NCBI GenBank assembly: GCA_014377495.1 | Contig: JACMPN010000649.1 | Location: 1 to 6,329 of the forward strand | Direction of reading: 5' to 3' | From: Candidatus Sericytochromatia bacterium | GTDB lineage: Bacteria > Cyanobacteriota > Sericytochromatia > JACMPN01 | Length of the DNA: 6,329 nt | Shown here: positions 1 through 5,290 of the stretch, in pieces | How the letters are laid out: every line of letters starts with the position of its first letter | How positions within the stretch are numbered: position 1 is the stretch's first letter | Translations under genes and position numbers: made by a program | The notes under the pieces: model-generated | The model's database searches: none | Seen by the model: only the letters and a program-made list of their open reading frames with translations | Told to the model about the DNA's origin: nothing

Positions 1-1017
1 CCGGAGGCGGGCCGTCAGGCCGTCGCCCGGCTGATGGGTGCCGCGGCGTCGGAAGTGAGCTTCATGGGTGGGCTGCGGGGCAGCTTCCAGCTGACCCTGA
101 TGGCCCTGGCCCAGGGCTATCCGGAACGCAAACACGTGATCATCGGGCCGACTGAACACCCCACCTGGCTCCAGTTCGTCGAATCCCAGCGACGGCTGGG
201 GTTGCGGGTGACGGTGGCCGCACTGGACGACCGCGGCCAGCTGGATACGGCCGGGATGATGGCGGCGATCGGCCCGGACACCCTGTTGGTCAGTGTCGGC
301 TGGGTCTCGCCCGATACGGGTGCCGTGGCGCCCATCGCCGAGCTGGGGGCCGAAGTGCGCCGCCGCGGGACGTTTTTCCACACGAACGCCGCCGCCGGCC
401 TGGGCTATCTGGCGTTGGACCTCACCGATATGGCCGTCGACCTGATGACCTTTTCCGGTCCGTCCATCGGCGGGCCGGAGCGGGTCGGTGGCCTGTACGT
501 CCGGGGTGACACGGATCTGGGTGGTTTCGTCCGCCAGGAGGCCCGCCGCTACGAGTCCGTCCACGGAGCCGCCTTGGCGGGCATGGGGGTCGCGGCCGAC
601 CTGGCCGGGGCCCGCTTCCCGGACGCCATCGCCGCCCTGACCCGCTCGCGGGACCGGCTGGAGCAGACGGTGATGCGGCTGATCCCCGGAGTCATCAGGC
701 TCGGCCCGCCCGGTGCCGGGCGGGCCCCGCATCTGGCCGCCTGGGCCTTCGAGGGCATTCATGCCGGGGCCTTGGCCGATTGGCTCGGCCTGGCGGGTTT
801 TCGCCTGGTCCCGACAGCCTTGTGCGAGCGGGCCCAGCCACTGCCACTGGGGATTGAGGCGCTGCGTTTGTCGCCGGCCCACAAATTCGGCACCGTCACC
901 ATCGGGCTGCCCTTCGGGGTGGCAGACGGGCTGATCGACGAGTTGGCTGCGGCCATGCAGACCGCCGTCACCCGCCTGCGGCAACGGTCCCCCGTGGCCC
1001 GGCATTTGCTCGGCTGA
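1..1017 (+). CDS. Cysteine desulfurase-like (aminotransferase class V fold) pseudoenzyme, 5' partial
   Basis: The frame is open from base 1 to the TGA at 1015-1017 (338 codons). Usual NifS/IscS length is about 380-400 residues, so the true start lies upstream; the in-frame ATG at 34 is internal. The fold is recognisable: VARLMGA, TEHP (the His that stacks on PLP, codon 157), PDTLLVSV, APIAELG, FFHTNAAAG, VDLMTFSG, RVGGLYVR and EALRLS follow in NifS order. The catalytic residues are not conserved. The SGHK motif that carries the PLP lysine reads SGPS (Ser at codon 463). HTDAAQ reads HTNAAA (Asp to Asn, codon 385). The SGATEANN phosphate loop reads GGLRGSFQ. The ANNEIG loop reads VSPDTG. The only lysines are in RKHV and AHKF. 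A Cys remains at codon 823 where the sulfur-carrying loop would be. Desulfurase activity is therefore unlikely, and a scaffold, binding or regulatory role is inference. No stop or frameshift was seen. Confidence 0.8.
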   Translation, partial: PEAGRQAVARLMGAAASEVSFMGGLRGSFQLTLMALAQGYPERKHVIIGPTEHPTWLQFVESQRRLGLRVTVAALDDRGQLDTAGMMAAIGPDTLLVSVGWVSPDTGAVAPIAELGAEVRRRGTFFHTNAAAGLGYLALDLTDMAVDLMTFSGPSIGGPERVGGLYVRGDTDLGGFVRQEARRYESVHGAALAGMGVAADLAGARFPDAIAALTRSRDRLEQTVMRLIPGVIRLGPPGAGRAPHLAAWAFEGIHAGALADWLGLAGFRLVPTALCERAQPLPLGIEALRLSPAHKFGTVTIGLPFGVADGLIDELAAAMQTAVTRLRQRSPVARHLLG

Positions 1018-1020
1018 CGG

Positions 1021-1033
1021 CTGCCGGCGGCAG
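1021..1033. repeat. Small hairpin between convergent genes
   Basis: CTGCC, a 3-base loop and GGCAG form a 5-bp stem in the 29-base gap between two convergent stop codons. It could help end transcription from either side, but there is no T tract, so this is weak. Confidence 0.2.
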
Positions 1034-1046
1034 GGTCACTGCGGCC

Positions 1047-1598
1047 TTATGCCGCCCGCGGCACCGGGTTGCGGGCCTCCAGACTCTCGTCAGCGAGCAG
1101 GTGGTCGAGGTCATCGGCCCGTTGTTCGGCGTGGCGGAGGATGTTCTTGAGCATGTGCTCCGTCCCGTAGTCGTGCACGCGCAGGGCCGTCTGGACGCTG
1201 CGCCGCAACTGCTGACAGACGAGCATTTCGGCCGTCCGGTCGTTGGAGAGCATCGTCCGCACCGGGATGACGGGATCGGTCTCAAAGGGGAACGCACTCA
1301 TCTCGACGTGGCGTCCCGGATGAAACTCCGGCATCCCGCCCAGCATGACGATGCGTTCGGCGAGATCGTCGCCATACAGCTGAGCCTGTCCGTAGTAGTC
1401 GGCCAGTAGGGCGTGCAGTTCCCGCCATTGGGGGCCACGGACCAGCCAGTGGTGCTTCAGATACTGATGGTAGAGGGTGAAATGGCTGGCCAGGGCCTCA
1501 TTGAGGGCCTGGATCACGGGTTTGAGTGCTGACGGGTCGCATCCGATCGGATTGGCCTGGGAACCGCTGAACCCCTGCCGGGGCTTGCCCTCGTTCAT
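1047..1598 (-). CDS. dps: Dps-family ferritin (DNA-binding protein from starved cells)
   Basis: This 183-residue protein belongs to the Dps miniferritins, which assemble as cytoplasmic 12-mers, oxidise Fe(II) with peroxide, store iron and often coat DNA. The core motif is clear: KHHWLVRG, then RELHALL, then GDDLAERIVMLGG. By alignment with E. coli Dps the ferroxidase ligands are H50, H62, D77 and E81, all present with the canonical spacing. The C-terminal helix (about 143-170, DYGTEHMLKNILRHAEQ) also fits. An N-terminal tail of about 25 residues holds two Lys and one Arg, so DNA binding through the tail is possible but unproven. The start is fixed by a strong Shine-Dalgarno, AGGAGG (complement of 1605-1610), six bases before ATG. 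It is convergent with the desulfurase-like gene and divergent from the DUF971 gene. Its promoter was not found; an inverted repeat lies just upstream of the ribosome site. Confidence 0.9.
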   Translation of the reverse strand: MNEGKPRQGFSGSQANPIGCDPSALKPVIQALNEALASHFTLYHQYLKHHWLVRGPQWRELHALLADYYGQAQLYGDDLAERIVMLGGMPEFHPGRHVEMSAFPFETDPVIPVRTMLSNDRTAEMLVCQQLRRSVQTALRVHDYGTEHMLKNILRHAEQRADDLDHLLADESLEARNPVPRAA

Positions 1599-1609
1599 GA
1601 TCCACCTCC

Positions 1610-1629
1610 TGTACCCGCATCCAGGTACA
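1610..1629. promoter_or_regulatory. Inverted repeat between divergent dps and DUF971 genes
   Basis: TGTACC at 1610-1615 and GGTACA at 1624-1629 are a perfect 6-bp inverted repeat around an 8-base spacer. It overlaps the first base of the dps Shine-Dalgarno and sits in the only shared control region of the two genes. It could be an operator for a dimeric regulator or a hairpin in the dps 5' leader. A TACACT at 1626-1631 could be a rightward -10 box but lacks a good -35. Confidence 0.35.
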
Positions 1630-1717
1630 CTGACATGCAGGCAGGGGCGACGACGACGGACGCAACTGCCAAACGTGCGGCGTCAGGCGACACGGGTCCT
1701 GGCGAAAAGGAAACGAC

Positions 1718-2176
1718 ATGGCCTATCTGGCAGCGACGAAAATTGACCTGGCCGCGAATGGCGCCGTCTCCGTGCAGTGGAATGACGGCCACACGGGCAT
1801 ATACCCCTTCCGCTACCTGCGGGCCCAGTGCTCCTGTGCCTACTGCAAACACGAGTGGACCGGCAAACGGCTGGTCCTCGAGGATCAGATCGATCCCAAC
1901 GTCTACCCGATGGCCGTCACGCCCGTCGGACGCTATGGCGTGGCCCTGACCTGGAACGACGGCCACAAGGCCGGCATCTACACCTTCGACAATTTGCGGG
2001 CGATGTGTCAGTGCTTTGACTGCTCCGGCAAGGAACCCGTCCTGTCCGGCGGACCGCTGTTCACGGAGGCTCCCGATGTTTCGGCTGCCGACCTGCAAGC
2101 GTTTCTCGACCGCGGCAAGGAAAAAGCCGCCGGTGGTGGTGGCTGCGGCAGTGGTTCCTGCGGCTGCAAGGGCTGA
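1718..2176 (+). CDS. DUF971 (GBBH-like N-terminal) metal-binding protein with two CxCxxC motifs
   Basis: This 152-residue protein belongs to DUF971, the domain also found at the N-terminus of gamma-butyrobetaine hydroxylase (BBOX1), where three Cys and one His bind zinc. Here the ligand pattern is C38, C40, C43 (CSCAYC) plus H83 in WNDGHKAGIY, nearly the same numbering as human BBOX1. The two halves resemble each other: residues 21-43 and 80-102 both read WNDGH, GIY, F, LRA, CxCxxC. The second half supplies C97, C99 and C102. After a helix (about 121-136) comes a Gly/Cys tail with C143, C148 and C150. No oxygenase domain follows, so it is not a hydroxylase. Stand-alone DUF971 proteins have no settled function; a metal or Fe-S role is inferred from the cysteines. 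The ATG is preceded by AAGGAAA at 1707-1713. It is divergent from dps and followed by a long hairpin. Confidence 0.82.
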   Translation: MAYLAATKIDLAANGAVSVQWNDGHTGIYPFRYLRAQCSCAYCKHEWTGKRLVLEDQIDPNVYPMAVTPVGRYGVALTWNDGHKAGIYTFDNLRAMCQCFDCSGKEPVLSGGPLFTEAPDVSAADLQAFLDRGKEKAAGGGGCGSGSCGCKG

Positions 2177-2192
2177 TCGACACACCATCTCA

Positions 2193-2243
2193 AACGTCAA
2201 AGCCGCTCTGTGGGGATTGCCCCTGCCGAGCGGCTTTGACGTT
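2193..2243 (+). terminator. Long perfect hairpin, probable terminator after the DUF971 gene
   Basis: Arms 2193-2208 (AACGTCAAAGCCGCTC) and 2228-2243 are a perfect 16-bp inverted repeat. The 19-base loop can itself pair GGGG (2212-2215) with CCCC (2220-2223). The AAAGCCGCTC/GAGCGGCTTT core looks like an intrinsic terminator. However, the T run is only three bases and pairing continues past it, so the element is symmetrical and could work in both directions or be a repeat. It starts 16 bases after the stop codon. Confidence 0.6.
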
Positions 2244-2444
2244 GCGCTGGTCACCGCGGACCACTGGCAAAGCCGGAATCGGTCTCGCGGCGACGACGGG
2301 CTCGGGCTTGACCGCCTTTGTGGTCACCGGTGCACATCTCAGCCATGGAGGGGACGCCTCACCTCGCCCAGTCTGTGCCGGTGCACGGGCGTCGTGTGCC
2401 GGTTTGCGGCGGGACGGGACGCGGGTGGGGTAAAGGGGCGACGG
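2244..2444. other. Intergenic spacer before the lipoprotein gene
   Basis: No convincing gene was seen in these 201 bases. Short motifs recur (GGTCACCG near 2249 and 2325, CCGGTGCAC near 2328 and 2378). No clear promoter was found, though one for the lipoprotein gene should lie here if the upstream hairpin stops transcription. Confidence 0.4.
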
Positions 2445-3095
2445 ATGGGCCGAGTGCTTTTGGCGCTGACATTGGGTTGCATCATGTCCGGATGCGGGAC
2501 GTCGTTTGCCACACAGGCCGTTACCGTCCCTGGCGGACCGGCGATGGGGGCAGACAGCGGGCAGGCGGTATCGGGTCGTCAGGATCAGCCCGTCGTGCTG
2601 AGGGCCACAGCCCCGGCGAGTCTGATCGGGCCGCCGGGGACCCGTGGTGCGGTGCCGTTGGGCATTCCCGACCTCGACAACCTGAAGATCCAGGTGTCGC
2701 CGGACGGCAAACTGGCCCTGGTGACGTCCGACGGTCAGCGGTGGTCGGCAGAGACCCATGTCGAGGGGGATCGGGTGATGTTCGGGGCCGATCTGCCTCA
2801 GGGTGCCACGATCTCCGGCGTGCTACACGTATCATCCACATTGCCCTATGTGGTGGCCCTGGTGATCAAGGACGAACAGGGGACCATCTTTTCCGGTCGG
2901 CAGGAGTCCGCCCCTGAAGGGCCCGGCGCACCGGCAGTCACGGGGCCGCCGATGAGCCGGCGCGACGCGGGTGGGGCCGGTGGCGCCACGTCTGCGGAAG
3001 CCTGCCGGTGTGGTCAGGCGCCCGCGGCATCCGTGTCCGGCCTGCCGGGCAACCTGATGGATGCCGCCTTCAGCGGTGAGACATCGGAACACTGA
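2445..3095 (+). CDS. Predicted lipoprotein of unknown function
   Basis: The 216-residue product starts at ATG 2445, preceded by a purine-rich AAAGGGG (2432-2438). The frame stays open farther upstream, but this start gives a coherent signal peptide: MGR, a hydrophobic stretch (VLLALTLGCIM), then SGC, a lipobox with the lipidated Cys at residue 17. Met at -3 is less usual than Leu. After cleavage the protein should be anchored to a membrane by its lipid. The mature part begins with a Gly/Ala/Pro-rich linker (about 18-75), then a beta-rich-looking segment (about 78-160: LKIQVSPDGKLALVTSDG, GDRVMFGADL, YVVALVIKD), and ends with a low-complexity Gly/Ala/Pro tail containing CRC. I do not recognise a family. 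It stands alone between the hairpin after the DUF971 gene and the tRNA-Trp region. Confidence 0.68.
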   Translation: MGRVLLALTLGCIMSGCGTSFATQAVTVPGGPAMGADSGQAVSGRQDQPVVLRATAPASLIGPPGTRGAVPLGIPDLDNLKIQVSPDGKLALVTSDGQRWSAETHVEGDRVMFGADLPQGATISGVLHVSSTLPYVVALVIKDEQGTIFSGRQESAPEGPGAPAVTGPPMSRRDAGGAGGATSAEACRCGQAPAASVSGLPGNLMDAAFSGETSEH

Positions 3096-3110
3096 GGGCG
3101 ACCGTCGTGC

Positions 3111-3135
3111 GCCGCGGCCGGACGGATGCCGCGGC
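3111..3135 (+). terminator. GC-rich hairpin after the lipoprotein gene
   Basis: GCCGCGGC at 3111-3118 and again at 3128-3135 (a self-complementary octamer) pair around a 9-base loop, 15 bases after the lipoprotein stop. There is no T tract, so termination is only a possibility. Confidence 0.3.
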
Positions 3136-3150
3136 GGCGTTCGATTAGGG

Positions 3151-3183
3151 CCCCGCCCGCTGATAACTCGCGGTGCGGCGGGG
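3151..3183 (+). repeat. Bulged GC-rich hairpin in the spacer before tRNA-Trp
   Basis: CCCCGCC (3151-3157) pairs with GGCGGGG (3177-3183), and CGC (3158-3160) with GCG (3170-3172). This leaves a 9-base loop and a 4-base bulge. The spacer 3096-3337 holds no gene I can support; this and the preceding hairpin are its only clear structure. Confidence 0.35.
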
Positions 3184-3337
3184 GGCTCCGACAGGTCCTG
3201 GGGCGATAGTTCGGCCAAATTGAACAGGGTGCGATGCCGGTGATCGCCGTGGGTGGCCGAGCCGACTACAGGCCGACGGGCGGGTCGGTGCGAGGCGGTC
3301 GCGACGCCGACGGGGCGCCGGGGGCGGCTATCGTCCG

Positions 3338-3366
3338 TTGCCGCTGGATACACGGCGTGTTAGATT
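3338..3366 (+). promoter_or_regulatory. Candidate promoter for tRNA-Trp-secE-nusG
   Basis: TTGCCG (3338-3343) and TAGATT (3361-3366) are separated by 17 bases. A start a few bases after the -10 would fall right at the tRNA 5' end (3375). The match to sigma-70-type boxes is moderate, but spacing and position are good, and it is the only AT-rich patch in this spacer. Confidence 0.5.
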
Positions 3367-3374
3367 AAGACTGT

Positions 3375-3450
3375 GCGTCCTTAGTTCAGTTGGTAGAACG
3401 TCGGTCTCCAAAACCGAATGTCGAGGGTTCAAGTCCTTCAGGGCGCGCCA
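3375..3450 (+). tRNA. tRNA-Trp (anticodon CCA)
   Basis: A complete 76-base cloverleaf was folded by hand. The acceptor GCGTCCT pairs with AGGGCGC (one T-G wobble), discriminator G, and CCA is encoded. The D stem is GTTC/GAAC with loop AGTTGGTA. The anticodon stem is TCGGT/ACCGA with loop CTCCAAA, giving anticodon CCA (Trp). The variable loop has five bases. The T stem GAGGG/CCTTC carries loop TTCAAGT. tRNA-Trp next to secE-nusG is a common bacterial arrangement. The tuf and rpmG genes often seen just upstream are absent here. The secE start lies 33 bases downstream, so the tRNA is probably cut from a shared transcript. Confidence 0.96.
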
Positions 3451-3483
3451 CTATTTTTTCGGTAGCAGACAGTTAGGTTCCTG

Positions 3484-3792
3484 GTGGCAAAGAAATCGTC
3501 CAATACTGCGCGTCTGGAGCGTGATGAAGCCGTGGATCACCCAAAACGGGATCTGAAAGATACGGACACCGGTCTGACCGAACGCCTGGATGCCGCCAAG
3601 GGTAGCCTGGCCGCGGCACAGCTCTTTGCCCGGGACACCGTGGCGGAGCTGAAGAAGGTTCAATGGCCGTCCCGGCGCCAAGCCGGCATCGAGACGGCAG
3701 TCGTGTTGATCACTGTGGCCATCGTCACGGCGACGGTGACGACATTCGACTGGATCTTGACCTACGTGACGAACCTACTGTTCTCGACCTAA
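3484..3792 (+). CDS. secE: Preprotein translocase subunit SecE
   Basis: The 102-residue product is SecE, the small essential clamp subunit of the SecYEG channel in the inner membrane. The family motif is at 55-66 (ELKKVQWPSRRQ), inside the amphipathic helix that lies along the membrane. One transmembrane segment follows (about 70-98, TAVVLITVAIVTATVTTF), the single-span form. The first 45 or so residues are charged and variable. The start is GTG at 3484 with only a weak ribosome site; MAKK is a plausible N-terminus and no better in-frame start is visible before the conserved motif. It follows tRNA-Trp and precedes nusG by 16 bases, so the pair is almost surely co-transcribed. Confidence 0.93.
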   Translation: MAKKSSNTARLERDEAVDHPKRDLKDTDTGLTERLDAAKGSLAAAQLFARDTVAELKKVQWPSRRQAGIETAVVLITVAIVTATVTTFDWILTYVTNLLFST

Positions 3793-3808
3793 TCACAGGA
3801 GAAAAGCG

Positions 3809-4354
3809 TTGGCTATCGTCGCCTCGACCAAAACCAAGAAATGGTACGTGGTTCATACGTACTCCGGCCACGAAAACAAGGTCAAAGAGAACCTGTTGCG
3901 CCGTCTCGAGACGATGAACATGGAGAACCTCATCTTTCAGATTGAGGTTCCCGAAGAAAAAGTCATCGAGATCAAAGACGGCAAGCGGGTCGAAAAGGCC
4001 CGGAAAATCTTCCCCGGCTACGTGCTGGTCGAGATGATCCTCGGCGACGATTCCTGGCACGTGGTGCGCAACACCCCTGGCGTGACGAGCTTCGTCGGCG
4101 CCGGTGCCAAGCCGGTCGCTCTGGCCGAGCGGGAGGTGCGCAAGATCTTGCGGCGCAGCACCTCCGGTAAGACCCGGGTGCAGATCGACCTCAAGATCGG
4201 CGAGCACGTCAAGGTCATCAGCGGCCCGTTCGCCGACTTTTCCGGGGAGATTTTGGAGATCAGTCCCGAGCGCGGCAAGCTCAAGGTCTCCGTCTCGATT
4301 TTTGGCCGGCCGACCCCGGTCGAGCTCGAGTTCGCCCAAGTCACCAAGGTCTAG
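3809..4354 (+). CDS. nusG: Transcription termination/antitermination factor NusG
   Basis: The 181-residue protein is full-length NusG, which rides on RNA polymerase, suppresses pausing, and links it to Rho or to the leading ribosome. The NGN domain spans about residues 11-115 (KWYVVHTYSGHENKVKENL, KIFPGYVLVEM, WHVVRNTPGVTSFVG). A KOW domain spans about 128-180 (GEHVKVISGPFADFSGE, SIFGRPTPVELEF). No inserted third domain is present. The start is TTG at 3809 behind AGGAGA at 3797-3802; the next in-frame ATG lies well inside the NGN domain. A strong terminator follows the stop, so in this genome nusG is the last gene of the unit and is not joined to rplK. Confidence 0.96.
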   Translation: MAIVASTKTKKWYVVHTYSGHENKVKENLLRRLETMNMENLIFQIEVPEEKVIEIKDGKRVEKARKIFPGYVLVEMILGDDSWHVVRNTPGVTSFVGAGAKPVALAEREVRKILRRSTSGKTRVQIDLKIGEHVKVISGPFADFSGEILEISPERGKLKVSVSIFGRPTPVELEFAQVTKV

Positions 4355-4371
4355 CGACCAGCCCGTTCCAC

Positions 4372-4403
4372 AAAGCCGGACCCCGTCAGGGGCCCGGCTT
4401 TTT
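4372..4403 (+). terminator. Intrinsic terminator after nusG
   Basis: AAAGCCGG (4372-4379) pairs with CCGGCTTT (4394-4401). CCCC/GGGG pairs inside the loop, and a five-T run (4399-4403) ends the element. It begins 18 bases after the nusG stop and looks like a classical Rho-independent terminator. Confidence 0.88.
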
Positions 4404-4410
4404 CCCCATT

Positions 4411-4431
4411 CAGGCGCCGCCCACGCGCCTG
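4411..4431 (+). repeat. Perfect hairpin just after the nusG terminator
   Basis: CAGGCGC (4411-4417) and GCGCCTG (4425-4431) form a perfect 7-bp stem with a 7-base loop. No T tract follows. The rest of 4432-4528 shows nothing I can interpret. Confidence 0.35.
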
Positions 4432-4528
4432 AGGCCCTGCGACCGCTCGGCCGTGGTCTGCGGGCGACCTGAGCAGATAGGTTCTGCCCGGCGCATCGTG
4501 AGCGGGATAGCGCGCATGAGGCACACCC

Positions 4529-4867
4529 GTGGCCATTGAGGGCGCTGGCGTGATGAGCGCTGTGGCCTGGCGGACGATCCCGCTGGTGGTTCAGCCGGCA
4601 GTGATGGGGCTCTGCATCGATGCCAGGTGGGGGATTGCCACTGTGTTGCGCCTCAGCGCTGCGACGCGGCACTGGCGCTCCTTGCGCTGGATCCAGGTCG
4701 CTATCGCCTTGGTGGTGGTCGGCTTTGGCATCGCTTCCATGCGAACGCTCCAGACACCGGAGCCCGCTGCCGACCTGATGCTGCACTCTTGTACCCGGCT
4801 GGCCCTGGCGGTCCTGTTGCTGCGCCTGCTCCGGCTGTACCGGCTGACCTTCAAGTCCTCCGGCTGA
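4529..4867 (+). CDS. Small predicted membrane protein of unknown function
   Basis: The product is 112 residues from GTG 4529, which has GAGG (4518-4521) at good distance. An in-frame ATG at 4553 would give 104 residues. Three hydrophobic stretches suggest membrane spans: about 10-29 (SAVAWRTIPLVVQPAVMGLC), about 54-70 (WIQVAIALVVVGFGIAS) and about 89-105 (TRLALAVLLLRLLRLY), with Arg-rich links between them. I do not recognise a family. It lies between the nusG terminator and a decayed histidine kinase, whose recognisable part begins within three bases of this stop codon. It may therefore be a genuine orphan gene or part of the same decaying region. Coding status is moderate. Confidence 0.42.
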   Translation: MAIEGAGVMSAVAWRTIPLVVQPAVMGLCIDARWGIATVLRLSAATRHWRSLRWIQVAIALVVVGFGIASMRTLQTPEPAADLMLHSCTRLALAVLLLRLLRLYRLTFKSSG

Positions 4868-4869
4868 GG

Positions 4870-5122
4870 CCTATCGCCCGTGACCTGCTCAGCGTGTCGC
4901 GCATCGATCAGGGCCATCTACCGTTCCGGCCCCGGCTCTTCACCGAGTTCCACCGCAGCGCCGACCGCGCTGCGGGAGCGGGGCACCGGGCTCGGTTTCT
5001 ACCTGATCCGGCGGTTGGCGGAGCTGCAGGGCGGCATTCTGCTGGCGGGCAGCGAGCCCGGTCACGGGGCCACCTTTGCCTTCACCCTGCCCCGCAGCGA
5101 GACCTGGCCGGAGGCGCCCTGA
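4870..5122 (+). pseudogene. Remnant of a sensor histidine kinase (internal deletion and frameshift)
   Basis: Pieces of a HisKA/HATPase_c kinase are readable in two frames. In frame with 4870, ARDLLSVSRIDQG (4876-4914) matches the end of the second dimerisation helix. RLFTEFHRSADRA (4933-4971) matches the F-box of the ATPase domain. In a normal kinase about 100 residues, including the N-box and G1-box, lie between these; here only a few do. From 4970 the reading continues one base out of phase: RERGTGLGFYLIRRLAELQGG is the G2-box, and SEPGHGATFAFTLP is the final strand, ending at TGA 5120-5122. The phosphoacceptor His and the N-box Asn are absent. The protein cannot be a working kinase. Nothing of its sensor part or partner regulator was found nearby. 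Confidence 0.8.
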
Positions 5123-5123
5123 G

Positions 5124-5156
5124 CCGGCGGTTTGAGCCCGCCGGACGGGAGTCCGG
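5124..5156 (+). terminator. Two overlapping hairpins after the kinase remnant
   Basis: CCGGCGG (5124-5130) pairs with CCGCCGG (5138-5144). CCGGAC (5141-5146) pairs with GTCCGG (5151-5156) around a GGGA loop. They share 5141-5144, so only one can form fully. Neither has a T tract. They may be the old kinase terminator. Confidence 0.35.
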
Positions 5157-5203
5157 TACAGGGCTGGAGCGGGCGGGCGCGTGGTCGTCCGGCTGAAAAG
5201 CCC

Positions 5204-5233
5204 TTGTCGGTGCGTCAGAGCGCGTGCTAGGCT
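5204..5233 (+). promoter_or_regulatory. Promoter upstream of rplK
   Basis: TTGTCG (5204-5209), an 18-base spacer and TAGGCT (5228-5233), with TG at 5225-5226, make an extended -10 promoter. It would start a transcript near 5240, giving a leader of about 50 bases before rplK. A promoter is expected here because a terminator closes the nusG unit. Confidence 0.6.
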
Positions 5234-5263
5234 TAATCCTCGGTTAATCGTTAGAGAAGAAGC

Positions 5264-5279
5264 AACCGGTGAATCGGTT
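5264..5279 (+). promoter_or_regulatory. Leader hairpin abutting the rplK ribosome binding site
   Basis: AACCG (5264-5268) and CGGTT (5275-5279) form a short stem with loop GTGAAT, directly followed by the rplK Shine-Dalgarno AAGGAAG (5280-5286). In E. coli, L1 represses this operon at the leader just before rplK, so the position suits translational control. The stem is short and the link to L1 is inference. Confidence 0.35.
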
Positions 5280-5290
5280 AAGGAAGCGAC

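Noticed and set aside
1595..2254. Antisense open frame (219 codons) opposite the DUF971 gene
   Set aside because: The sense strand encodes a clear DUF971 protein with a ribosome site; the antisense frame is low-complexity.
2016..2444. Upstream extension of the lipoprotein frame
   Set aside because: It overlaps the DUF971 gene and the long hairpin; the signal peptide and lipobox fix the start at 2445.
2318..2917. Alternative sense frame (199 codons) overlapping the lipoprotein gene
   Set aside because: It has no domain or signal peptide and a Gly/Arg-rich frame-shadow composition; the lipoprotein frame is better.
3725..4786. Antisense open frame (353 codons) across nusG
   Set aside because: It lies opposite nusG and its terminator, and the composition is a frame artefact rich in Asp, Leu, Arg and Gly.
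4627..5196. Single 189-codon gene covering the kinase remnant
   Set aside because: Only the short stretch 4870-4971 of this frame resembles a kinase; the rest is out-of-frame translation, so it is annotated as a pseudogene instead.
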